The notes beneath the pieces were generated by a model. The model was not told the origin of the DNA. It saw only the letters and a list, made by a program, of their open reading frames with translations, and did no database searches. Below, in pieces: positions 48,345-56,594 of a stretch of 64,000 bases of DNA. Both the position numbers and the translations under genes were made by a program. The DNA comes from Cinclus cinclus (lineage: Eukaryota; Chordata; Aves; Passeriformes; Cinclidae). Every line of letters begins with the position of its first letter. Positions within the stretch are counted from its first letter, which is position 1. The stretch is from the NCBI RefSeq assembly GCF_963662255.1, contig NC_085055.1:16292704-16356703 (forward strand), given 5' to 3'.

Positions 48345-49925
48345 AAGCACCAAAGTTCCCTGAGCAGCTCATTCTTCCTGCTCCTGGAGAACTTGATTCC
48401 AATTGAGTAGGAAATGAAATAAAATAATGTTCAGAAAGTTTTGATTTCCTGATCTGTTTTTCTTTTGTTTTGGATTTTTTTTTCTCTCTCCATGATATTC
48501 TGCCTAGAAATAGTTTTAACTGAAGAGTTGAGTTTGGAAAAATGAGATCAAGCATTTTAGGAGCAATAGGGATTTGGGGCTAGAGGGAACAACTTGTAGG
48601 TCAGTTGTGTCTGCAGAGCGAATGGAGGAAGGTGGTGAACAAGGGTCATTCTGCTTTTCTTAAGAGACTTACAGTGGTGTAACTTCACTTTTGGGGGATG
48701 TTTTACTTTGGTTTGTATCCTTGAGAGAGAGATTTTTTTTGAGCAGTGTTTTATTTCCTTACTGCATTAAGGGTACATGTTGAGTCTTAACTTCTACTCA
48801 CTTTTACAGCCAGCTGATAATCTATATGTGAACAGGTAAAGGTGGCTTCAAGAGAAACCAGTCTTCATTGTAATTCAGAGCAGCACTACCTCTTCAGTTA
48901 CTTTTGGATCCTTGCAGTTACCTTCCTGGGATGGCATTTCACCAGCAGAGCATTACCAAAGCACAAGTTTTGATTATCTCCCAGTCCTTGCTGATCTGCT
49001 CTGCTAGGTTCAGGAGAGAGAACAGTTCACTGTGAGAACTAATTGTCTCAAGCACTTTATGCCTCATGAGATTACCCTGTGCTAAATTAATCTTTCAACC
49101 ACTTACTAGGGCAGATAAAAGTTAGGAACTTTGATCCTTATCTGTTCTATTATACTCCTTTCCCTTCTCTGTATTAATTAATCAAGTTGTCTCCAAGAGA
49201 ATGGATATGGATGTGTATATGCATAAATATATATGTGTATATATATTCTGAGGTGTGTGATCAGAATAGGGACATGGTCAAAGGGCACTGCAGAAATGAA
49301 ATTTAGTATTTGGACATGGGTGCTAGAAAAGCAACCTCAAATTTATTCTTGTTTATTGAAGCTGAATTTATTTTATACGGAGATGGTGTAGTGTGATAGC
49401 TATAGGTATTTGTACAGGGAATTAAAAGTCTTGGTTTGAACCCCTTTGCAATTAGTTAAAAAGTCTGAATTCTCAGTCACTCATGGTCAAGGCAGGGGTG
49501 GTGTTTAAATAGAAACAGTAAGGGTATATTCTTTTCTTTGATGTGCTGGTGTGCACGTTTATGTACCTCACAGAGAACCGCAGTACTTCAGAGTTTTGGA
49601 ACACGAAGAGCAAGAAAACAATACTAAGAAGTGGTCTGGCATGATGCAAGCTAACTGTAAAAATAGTTTTCAGAATATGCTGGAAGCATATTATTGCCTG
49701 TTATTTCTGCTGGGCAAAGGACATGACTCTATATATAAAGTTTGAAAACACTTCTGGGACATTTAATGAATCCCCTTGATAACCAGATAAGAACAACCAG
49801 ATTTTTATCTTATCTGCAAAATCACCTATTGTTGAAGAGAATGTTCCCAGGATAAATGGAGCACATTTAAATATACTGTCTGCCCACAAGCTGTAGTTAG
49901 GACATGGTATGAGCTGAATGAACTG
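48345..49925. other. intergenic, no gene recognised
   Basis: AT-rich DNA with an imperfect TA/TG simple repeat at about 49205-49250. No gene seen. Confidence 0.65.
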
Positions 49926-49927
49926 TT

Positions 49928-50158
49928 AAGGGAAGTTGGTTGGACATTAGGAAAAGGTTCTTCACTGAGAGGGTGGTCAGTCACTGGAACATGCTCCCCA
50001 GGGAAGTGGTCAGGACACCAAGTCTGTCAGAGTTCAAGGAGAGTTTGGACAATGCCCTTCATCATACGGTTTAGTTTTGGGTAGTCCTGTGAGGAGCAGG
50101 GATTTGGCCTTGATCACCTGTATGAGTATCTTCCAACTCAAGAAATTCCATGATTAGA
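49928..50158 (+). repeat. CR1 LINE 3' end, sense orientation
   Basis: Reads GGTTGGACATTAGGAAAAGG, TTCACTGAGAGGGTGGTCAG, CACTGGAACATGCTCCCCAG, GGAAGTGGTCAG, TTCAAGGAGAGTTTGGACA, CTTGATCACC and TATCTTCCAACTCAAG, ending at CCATGATT. This is the diagnostic end of CR1. It lies about 1 kb upstream of the IRS1 CpG island. Confidence 0.9.
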
Positions 50159-50159
50159 G

Positions 50160-51130
50160 GACTGTCTCCTGCTTTTACTCTCAAATCCATGTTCCCTGGT
50201 GCAACATGATACAAGTCAGATGGTGGTTTTTCTCCATCATGAGATCATTCCACTTAGAGGTGCACAGTAGTGGAACACCTGCCAAGAAGAAGAATGGGGC
50301 AGAGCAAATAAGTTATTATTTAATATTAATAACCTTCCTTACTATGTGCAAATTGTTTAATTAAAAGTAGCACATATATTCTGTGCACAAATGTGCATTC
50401 CCATGTTTGTGAAGGGACAGGGAGAGGAGGTTTAGGAGCTATCCTGCCACAGGACCTTTTGGCTATGGATGTATGGGGATGGTGCCCTCTTCTTGCAAAA
50501 CATACCTTGTCATTAATGGCTGCCATGATAGCTGATCTTAATATGCCTTGGGGCTGAAATTCTACCCCACAGCTCCATGGCGTGGGCTGGGGGAAACAAT
50601 TTCCTGTCCTACTTGTTGGAGGCTAGAAATACACTTGGTTTGTACTAGTCTTTATCTCCAGGTATGTATAACAGATTTGTTTTCAATACAGGTATCTGGG
50701 TTTGTCATGTTATGGTGTGGAGGAAAGAACGAGGTGATGACATGGGTTATTGTTACTGCATGGATTATCTTTTTTTCTCACTCCTTACCAGCTAGACTCG
50801 GCTCTTGCATTAGAAATTAGAATCTTGTGTTTGGCAAACACCCTTAATCCTGTGTTTTATGGTGTTTTCTACAGGATAATATGCAAGGATGGTTTGTGCT
50901 GCTGCCTGTTGTCCTTTCTGGATTCTCCATATGTTTCAGGGGAATTTTTCAAAAACCTTTTGACCAAGTAACTGCTCCTCTCATGTAATTGTGGCCGTGA
51001 TCTGTGCAGCAGTAAACTCTGTAGTGCAAATGCATTAGAAAAGCCTCCAACTTACTTATCTCGTGTTTGGACCCACACAAATCCAAACGAGAGTGCAATT
51101 TTGTATTTAATTTTAACCTCTGACCAGCTG
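50160..51130. other. IRS1 upstream flank, no gene recognised
   Basis: Unremarkable sequence between the CR1 copy and the CpG island. Overlapping plus-strand ORFs at 50548-50971 have no recognisable homology. Confidence 0.6.
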
Positions 51131-51760
51131 CAGTCAGTCTGCTCGGGTAGGGCAGTGTCAGCTCAGGGCGATTAGAGCCCCACTGCCCTCCCAGGCTGTC
51201 CAGGGTCACCCATCGTACCTGGCAGCAGGGAACACCAAACCCGAACCCCCACCCCGGCCCCCGAAGCCACAGCCCGCATCCCTCGCGGGCGCTGTCCCGC
51301 AGAGGGCAGCATTGAGCAGCGGATGCGGCCGCAGCGCTCCCGCACTTGTTCCCGGGGCCCAGGCCAGAGTCGCGGGCGCGGCGCGTCCAGCCCCGGCACG
51401 GCCGCTCCCGCTGCACGTTCAGTTTAATTCGGCACGGACGACGCGGGGAGCCGGGGAACCCGCTGCACAGCCGGTGGCGGGAGCGCTGTTGGGGCCCGGC
51501 CTCGCCCGCCATGGAGGCAGCGCCGGGCCGAGCCCCCCCTTTCCGCCAGGCCCCCGGTTAGCGACCGGCCGCGCTGGCAGCGCCGGGGCCGCGTCTGAGC
51601 CCGAGGACCGGAACGAGCCGCGGGCGTGGCCGCAGTCGCAGCGCCCCCGCTCCGCTCCCCTCCCCACGAGGTCGGCGGTAAGGGCTGCGGATAGGCGGGA
51701 GCAGCTCCCCGCCCGGCCGGGCCCGCGAACCGCCACACTGCAGAGGCCGCCGGCGGCGGG

Positions 51761-51768
51761 TATAAATA
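51761..51768 (+). promoter_or_regulatory. IRS1: TATA-like box, candidate IRS1 core promoter
   Basis: TATAAATA stands isolated in nearly pure GC sequence (GGCGGG on its left, ACACGGCGG soon after its right). A TATA box here would place the start of transcription at about 51790 and give a leader of about 1.25 kb. Island genes usually lack TATA boxes, so this is a candidate only. Confidence 0.5.
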
Positions 51769-51964
51769 ACACGGCGGTGAATGGCGTCTACGCCTCTTTA
51801 CTACGCGCCGCGCCTCAGCCCGGCCGGGCGCCGCCGCCGCCGTGACGGACGGGCGGCGGCACCAATGGGGGCGCGGCGGCGGCGGCCCCGCGGCCGCGCT
51901 GAATGAGGGCAGGGCGGAGGGCGGAGCGGCGGCGCTGGCCGGGAGCCCGGCGGCGGCTCCGGGG

Positions 51965-52189
51965 ATGGTCCACGCACTGGCGCCGTCACGTGTTGTTCTC
52001 CTTGGAGTGAGCCTGAGCCGCGGCGGCGAGCGGAGGGGGCTGGACTGGCGAGCGCGGCCCCCGCCGCCTGTTTTGGTGCGGGGCGCCGGGAAACTCCGAG
52101 GAGAAGCCGGAGGAGAAGGAGCCGCCGCGGCGGTGCCCGCTCCCCCGGTGGGCTGGGGCACGGGAGGGGGCCGCGCCGCCGGCCGCTGA
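51965..52189 (+). CDS. IRS1 leader uORF A, 74 codons
   Basis: ATG at 51965 has G at -3 and G at +4, a good Kozak context, and the frame stays open to TGA at 52187-52189. The predicted peptide begins MVHALAPSRVVLLGV and then becomes Arg/Gly/Pro-rich, as expected for GC-rich DNA. It is an upstream ORF only if transcription starts upstream of it, as the TATA-like box suggests. Peptide function is not implied. Confidence 0.35.
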   Translation: MVHALAPSRVVLLGVSLSRGGERRGLDWRARPPPPVLVRGAGKLRGEAGGEGAAAAVPAPPVGWGTGGGRAAGR

Positions 52190-52205
52190 GGCGCTGCCGC
52201 CTGGA

Positions 52206-52382
52206 ATGAAGAGGAGGAGGAAGAGAGGATGTTCCTTCGGCACTCGGGCTTGCCTCCCCTCCCGCCGCTGCCGGGCTGCGCCGCGTGTGGAAATGGCACT
52301 TTCTCTGCCTAACGAGATGGGACTGAATTGGGTCGCCAGCCTACTCCGCACGCACGAGCGGGAGCAGCAGCCTCGGCGCTGA
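52206..52382 (+). CDS. IRS1 leader uORF B, 58 codons
   Basis: ATG at 52206 opens a frame that ends at TGA 52380-52382. Two further in-frame ATGs at 52293 and 52317 have purine at -3 and G at +4, so leaky scanning could start there too. The peptide begins with a basic run (MKRRRKRG) and its second half, starting MALSLPNEMGLNW, is not low-complexity. It begins 17 nt after uORF A ends. At 58 codons it falls under a 60-codon ORF cut-off. Confidence 0.4.
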   Translation: MKRRRKRGCSFGTRACLPSRRCRAAPRVEMALSLPNEMGLNWVASLLRTHEREQQPRR

Positions 52383-52387
52383 TATTT

Positions 52388-52456
52388 GGGGAAGGGGGGG
52401 TTGTATTGTGGGAGGCATTTTTTTCTTATTTTCTCTTTTTTTTTTGGGGGGGGGGG
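52388..52456 (+). promoter_or_regulatory. G-run cluster in the IRS1 leader (possible G-quadruplex)
   Basis: G4, G7 and G3 runs occur at 52388-52412, followed by an uninterrupted G11 at 52446-52456 directly behind a T run. Enough G-runs lie close together on the transcribed sense strand to form an RNA G-quadruplex in the 5' leader. The homopolymers are also prone to sequencing error. Confidence 0.45.
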
Positions 52457-52661
52457 CGAGAGTGGGGAAAGCAGCGTGTATTTTTGGGTGCAAACCCCGG
52501 ACTTTGCAAAACAATCTCCGCCCCCGAGAGGATATTTAATCTGCAACAGTGATCGCTGCTCGCGGAGGCAAACTTGAGCCGGGGAAGGGGAGCAGGGAGC
52601 GAAGGAGAGGGACCCCCGCCCCGCTCCCGGCCCCGCCGGAGCCCGACCCCTGCAAGGCAAG

Positions 52662-52772
52662 ATGCGTTTTTCATTCCCGGCAGCTCATTTTGGGACGGGA
52701 CTTTCGTCTGGACTGATCGGGACTGGACTTTTTAAGGACGGTCTTACTCGTCTAAGCGCGATTTGGGCATAA
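52662..52772 (+). CDS. IRS1 leader uORF C, 36 codons
   Basis: ATG at 52662 with A at -3 and C at +4, ending in TAA at 52770-52772. The peptide is short and hydrophobic, starting MRFSFPAAHFG. Its effect, if any, would be on scanning ribosomes. Confidence 0.3.
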   Translation: MRFSFPAAHFGTGLSSGLIGTGLFKDGLTRLSAIWA

Positions 52773-52938
52773 ACAGCAACACAAACTCTGATTTGGTGCT
52801 GGAAGCTGCCTCTGCCACTGAACAGCTGCTCTGACCCTGCTTCTGTCCCTCCCCCGTCCCGTTCTCAAAATCGGATCCTGAGCTATTTTGCCTTTTTTTC
52901 TTTTTGCCCCCTTTTTAATTTTTTTTTTTTGTTGTTGC

Positions 52939-53007
52939 ATGAATTTTATTTTAGGTGGTTTGCCTTTCCTGGCTGGCTTGGGTGTTTTAGGGTCTTGCAG
53001 ACTGTAA
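52939..53007 (+). CDS. IRS1 leader uORF D, 22 codons
   Basis: ATG at 52939 in weak context (T at -3, A at +4), ending in TAA at 53005-53007, just 30 nt before the IRS1 start codon. The short gap would limit re-initiation at IRS1 after its translation. Confidence 0.3.
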   Translation: MNFILGGLPFLAGLGVLGSCRL

Positions 53008-53037
53008 GCTGCAGTAACAGCTCCACCACTTCTCATC

Positions 53038-56000
53038 ATGGCCAGCCCCACGGATAATAACGAGGGCTTTTTCTCAGATGTCAGAAAGGTGGGTTACTTG
53101 CGCAAACCCAAGAGCATGCATAAACGATTTTTCGTGCTGAGGGCAGCCAGTGAGTCTGGACCCGCCCGGCTGGAGTATTACGAGAATGAGAAGAAATGGA
53201 GACACAAGTCAGGGGCCCCCAAGCGCTCCATCCCACTAGAAAACTGCTTCAACATCAACAAACGGGCTGACTCCAAGAACAAGCACCTGGTGGCCCTCTA
53301 CACTAAGGACGAGCACTTTGCCATTGCAGCTGACAGTGAACCTGAGCAGGAGAGCTGGTACCAAGCGCTGCTGCAGTTGCACAACAGGGCCAAGGGCCAT
53401 CACCACCTCCATCACCATCACCACCATCACCACAGCGATGTCACTTTCGGAGGCAGCAGCACAGGACTGGGGGAAGCAGGTGAGGACAGCTATGGTGAGG
53501 TAGCCCCTGGTCCAGCTTTCAAGGAAGTTTGGCAAGTAATTCTGAAGCCTAAGGGCCTGGGCCAGACAAAGAACCTGATTGGCATCTACCGCCTGTGCCT
53601 GACTAACAAGACCATCAGCTTTGTAAAGCTGAATTCAGATGCGGCTGCCGTGGTGCTGCAGCTGCTCAATATCCGCCGCTGTGGTCACTCTGAGAACTTC
53701 TTCTTCATTGAGGTGGGACGCTCAGCTGTCACCGGACCCGGTGAGTTCTGGATGCAAGTGGATGACTCAGTGGTGGCACAGAACATGCATGAAACTATCC
53801 TGGAGGCCATGCGAGCCATGAGTGAGGAATTCCGGCCCCGAAGCAAGAGCCAGTCCTCCTCAAACTGCTCCAACCCAATCTCTGTGCCCCTTCGCAGGCA
53901 CCACGTCAACAACCCTCCACCGAGCCAAGTGGGGCTCAGTCGGCGGTCCAGGACTGAGAGTGTCACGGCCACCTCTCCTGCCGGTGGTGGAGGTACAGGT
54001 GGCAAACCCAGCTCTTTCCGGGTTCGAGCATCGAGTGATGGGGAAGGCACAATGTCAAGACCTGCCTCTGTGGATGGTAGCCCAGTTAGTCCCAGTGCTA
54101 GCCGGACTCATTCACACAGACACCGTGGCAACTCCAGGCTCCATCCTCCACTCAACCACAGCCGGTCCATCCCAATGCCTTCCTCACGCTGCTCTCCTTC
54201 AGCCACCAGTCCAGTCAGCTTGTCATCCAGCAGCACTAGTGGCCACGGCTCCACCTCAGACTGCCTGTTTCCACGAAGGTCTAGTGCTTCAGTTTCTGGC
54301 TCCCCTAGTGATGGTGGATTTATTTCTTCTGATGAGTATGGTTCAAGCCCGTGTGACTTTCGCAGCTCTTTTCGCAGTGTAACCCCTGATTCATTGGGAC
54401 ATACCCCCCCTGCCCGGGGTGATGAAGACCTCAACTATATCTGTATGGGAGGGAAGGGCACCTCTTCTTGCTGCAGCCTGGCAGCACCCAATGGCCATTT
54501 CATCCCACGCACCTGCCACCCTCAGCAGCAGCCTCGTTATCCTAGTACACCCTGCTGTCCTCGAGGTGGTAGTGAGGATGTTGCTGACTTGGAGAAGGCG
54601 TTCAGAAAGCGGACTCACTCTGCAGGCACTTCGCCCACCATCTCCCACCAGAAGACACCCTCACAGTCTTCGGTGGCCTCTATTGAGGAGTACACGGAGA
54701 TGCTGCCTTCTTACCCCTGTGGCAGCAGCAGGCTGCCTTCCTACCGCCACTCAGCCTTTGTGCCCACTCACTCCTACCCAGAGGAGTGCCTGGAGATGCA
54801 CCATATGGACAGTGGCCATCATCGGACCAACTCTGCCCCGCACACAGATGATGGCTACATGCCCATGTCACCTGGTGTAGCCCCTATTCCCAGTGGTGGG
54901 GGACCCCCCAAGGGTGGTGACTATATGCCCATGAGTCCTAAGAGTGTGTCAGCCCCACAGCAGATCATCAACCCTGGCAGGGGTGGCCGCCACCCTCCAG
55001 CCACAGTAGACTCTAATGGCTACATGATGATGTCCCCCAGTGGCAGCTACTCCCCCGACAGCAGCTCTGCGGGCTACGGCAAGATCTGGACAAATGGTGC
55101 CGGCCACCACCCGAAACTCTCAGTGGAGAGCAACGAAGGGAAGCTCCCTTGCGGTGGCAGCGACTATATCAACATGTCCCCAGCCAGCGGCTCCACCACC
55201 AGCACTCCGCCCGACTGCTATTTCGGGGCTGCGGGGCAGCCGGGGGTCGAGGAGGCGGCCACCGTAGCGCACCACAAACCCATCTACTCCTACTTCTCGC
55301 TGCCGCGCTCCTTCAAGCACGTGCACCGGCGGGGCGGCAGCAGGCCGGCGGGGGCAGCCGAGGAGGGCAGCCCTCAGCTCCGCATCGCGCTCGGCTCCAG
55401 CCGCCTCCTTTACGCGGCCGAGGACTCGTCCTCCTCCACCAGCAGCGACAGCCTGGGCGGTGGCGGCGGCCCCGAGGGCGGCCCCCCGCCTCAAGCGCAG
55501 CCCCCGCGCAAGGTGGACACGGCCGTGCAGACCAAGGGCCGCCTGGCGCGCCCCACGCGGCTGTCGCTGGGTGGCCCCAAGGCCAGCACCCTGCCGCGGG
55601 CCCGGGAGCAGCCCCCGGTGCTGCTGCCCCCGGAGCCCAAGAGCCCCGGCGAGTACGTGAACATCGAATTCATCGCCGGCGACAAGCCGCCCTTCCCCTC
55701 GGCTGCTATGAGCATGGCCCTGCCGCCGCCGGGCAGCGAGGCCGCCGAGGAGTACATGAACATGGAGCCGGGCCCGCCGCGGGCCCCCTGTCCGCCCGGC
55801 TTCACCACCGCGCGGGCGGCCCGGCTCGGCCGGGACTACGTGGCGATGCAGCGGGGGGGCGCCGCGGCCAGCGGGGCGTCCTGCTCGGACTACGCGGACA
55901 GCCCGTCTCCCGGCTCGCCCGCCCGCCTGCTCAGCTACGCCGAGGTGCGGGGGGGCCGCGCCGGCCCCGAAAAGCCGGCGGCGGCGGCCGCCACCGCTGC

Positions 56001-56571
56001 GTCCCCGGAGCTGCCCCGGCCGCCGGCCGAGCTGTCGGCGGCGCCGCCGCGCTCCTCCTCCCTGCTGGGGGGCCTGGGCGCGGGCAGCGCCTTCACCCGC
56101 GTCAGCCTCAGCCCCGGCCGCAACCAGAGCGCCAAGGTGATCCGCGCCGACCCGCAGGGCGGCCGGCGGCGGCACAGCTCCGAGACCTTCTCCTCCACGC
56201 CGAGCGCGGCCCGCGGAGCGGCGGGCGGGCTCGGGGCACCCTTCCCGTGCGGCGGCGCGGGGGGCGCCGAGGAGGTGAAGCGGCACAGTTCGGCCTCCTT
56301 CGAGAACGTGTGGCTGCGGCCCGGCGCGGGGGAGGCGGCCGCCCGCCGGGACCCGGGGGCCGCGCCCGCCCTGGAGAACGGGCTCAACTACATCGACCTG
56401 GACTTGGTGAGGGACTGCGGCCACCGCCGACACCACCACCCGCACGCCCCCACCGAGGCGAAGCAGCCGCTGCCGCCGAAGCCCCCCGGCCAGCAGCGCG
56501 GGAGTGGCCACTGTGGCGAGGATCTGAGCGCGTACGCCAGCATCAGCTTCCAGAAGCGGGAGGAGATGTAG
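53038..56571 (+). CDS. IRS1: IRS1, insulin receptor substrate 1 (single coding exon)
   Basis: 1177-aa cytosolic docking protein (human about 1242). The insulin and IGF-1 receptors phosphorylate it on tyrosines that recruit PI3-kinase p85, GRB2 and SHP2. The start ATG has A at -3 and G at +4 and begins MASPTDNNEGFFSDVRKVGY. PH domain about residues 13-116, PTB domain about 157-262. Between them is a bird-side insert with His121-123 and His125-132. PI3K-type YxxM motifs: Y467, Y552, Y607, Y629, Y662, Y710, Y906, Y934. GRB2-type YVNI is at Y873. SHP2-type sites are Y1118 (YIDL) and Y1166 (YASI) near the C-terminus. Regulatory Ser308 in RRSRTES corresponds to mouse Ser307. No intron interrupts the frame, as in other vertebrates. 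From about codon 720 on, GC and third-position GC jump upward, with Ala/Gly/Pro-rich linkers. The protein ends FQKREEM. Confidence 0.98.
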   Translation: MASPTDNNEGFFSDVRKVGYLRKPKSMHKRFFVLRAASESGPARLEYYENEKKWRHKSGAPKRSIPLENCFNINKRADSKNKHLVALYTKDEHFAIAADSEPEQESWYQALLQLHNRAKGHHHLHHHHHHHHSDVTFGGSSTGLGEAGEDSYGEVAPGPAFKEVWQVILKPKGLGQTKNLIGIYRLCLTNKTISFVKLNSDAAAVVLQLLNIRRCGHSENFFFIEVGRSAVTGPGEFWMQVDDSVVAQNMHETILEAMRAMSEEFRPRSKSQSSSNCSNPISVPLRRHHVNNPPPSQVGLSRRSRTESVTATSPAGGGGTGGKPSSFRVRASSDGEGTMSRPASVDGSPVSPSASRTHSHRHRGNSRLHPPLNHSRSIPMPSSRCSPSATSPVSLSSSSTSGHGSTSDCLFPRRSSASVSGSPSDGGFISSDEYGSSPCDFRSSFRSVTPDSLGHTPPARGDEDLNYICMGGKGTSSCCSLAAPNGHFIPRTCHPQQQPRYPSTPCCPRGGSEDVADLEKAFRKRTHSAGTSPTISHQKTPSQSSVASIEEYTEMLPSYPCGSSRLPSYRHSAFVPTHSYPEECLEMHHMDSGHHRTNSAPHTDDGYMPMSPGVAPIPSGGGPPKGGDYMPMSPKSVSAPQQIINPGRGGRHPPATVDSNGYMMMSPSGSYSPDSSSAGYGKIWTNGAGHHPKLSVESNEGKLPCGGSDYINMSPASGSTTSTPPDCYFGAAGQPGVEEAATVAHHKPIYSYFSLPRSFKHVHRRGGSRPAGAAEEGSPQLRIALGSSRLLYAAEDSSSSTSSDSLGGGGGPEGGPPPQAQPPRKVDTAVQTKGRLARPTRLSLGGPKASTLPRAREQPPVLLPPEPKSPGEYVNIEFIAGDKPPFPSAAMSMALPPPGSEAAEEYMNMEPGPPRAPCPPGFTTARAARLGRDYVAMQRGGAAASGASCSDYADSPSPGSPARLLSYAEVRGGRAGPEKPAAAAATAASPELPRPPAELSAAPPRSSSLLGGLGAGSAFTRVSLSPGRNQSAKVIRADPQGGRRRHSSETFSSTPSAARGAAGGLGAPFPCGGAGGAEEVKRHSSASFENVWLRPGAGEAAARRDPGAAPALENGLNYIDLDLVRDCGHRRHHHPHAPTEAKQPLPPKPPGQQRGSGHCGEDLSAYASISFQKREEM

Positions 56572-56594
56572 GAGCCGGGCACCCGCCGGGAAAG
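56572..56594 (+). other. IRS1: IRS1 3' UTR start and splice donor 23 nt after the stop
   Basis: The stop TAG is at 56569-56571. The sequence GGGAAAG|GTGAGC provides a consensus donor at 56595. Human IRS1 also carries an intron in its 3' UTR shortly after the stop, so this is probably the end of exon 1. At 23 nt the junction is inside the distance that normally escapes nonsense-mediated decay. Confidence 0.6.

Larger units (their letters stand above)
51140..52350 (+). promoter_or_regulatory. IRS1: CpG-island promoter of IRS1
   Basis: Strongly GC- and CpG-rich sequence with several GGCGGG/CCCGCC Sp1-type boxes lies directly upstream of and into the IRS1 leader. An E-box, GTCACGTG, is at 51985-51992 and a CCAAT at 51870-51874. 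The many long ORFs on both strands here are compositional artefacts. Confidence 0.8.
51791..53037 (+). other. IRS1: IRS1 5' leader (start inferred)
   Basis: From about 30 bp past the TATA-like box to the ATG, with no strong sign of splicing. It is GC-rich in the first half, then has homopolymer T and G tracts, and contains at least four upstream ATG-initiated ORFs. The 5' boundary rests on the TATA-like box only. Confidence 0.5.

Noticed and set aside
51424..52660. Long minus-strand ORFs (291 and 224 codons) over the IRS1 island
   Set aside because: Pro/Ala/Arg-rich translations of CpG-island DNA, typical artefacts.
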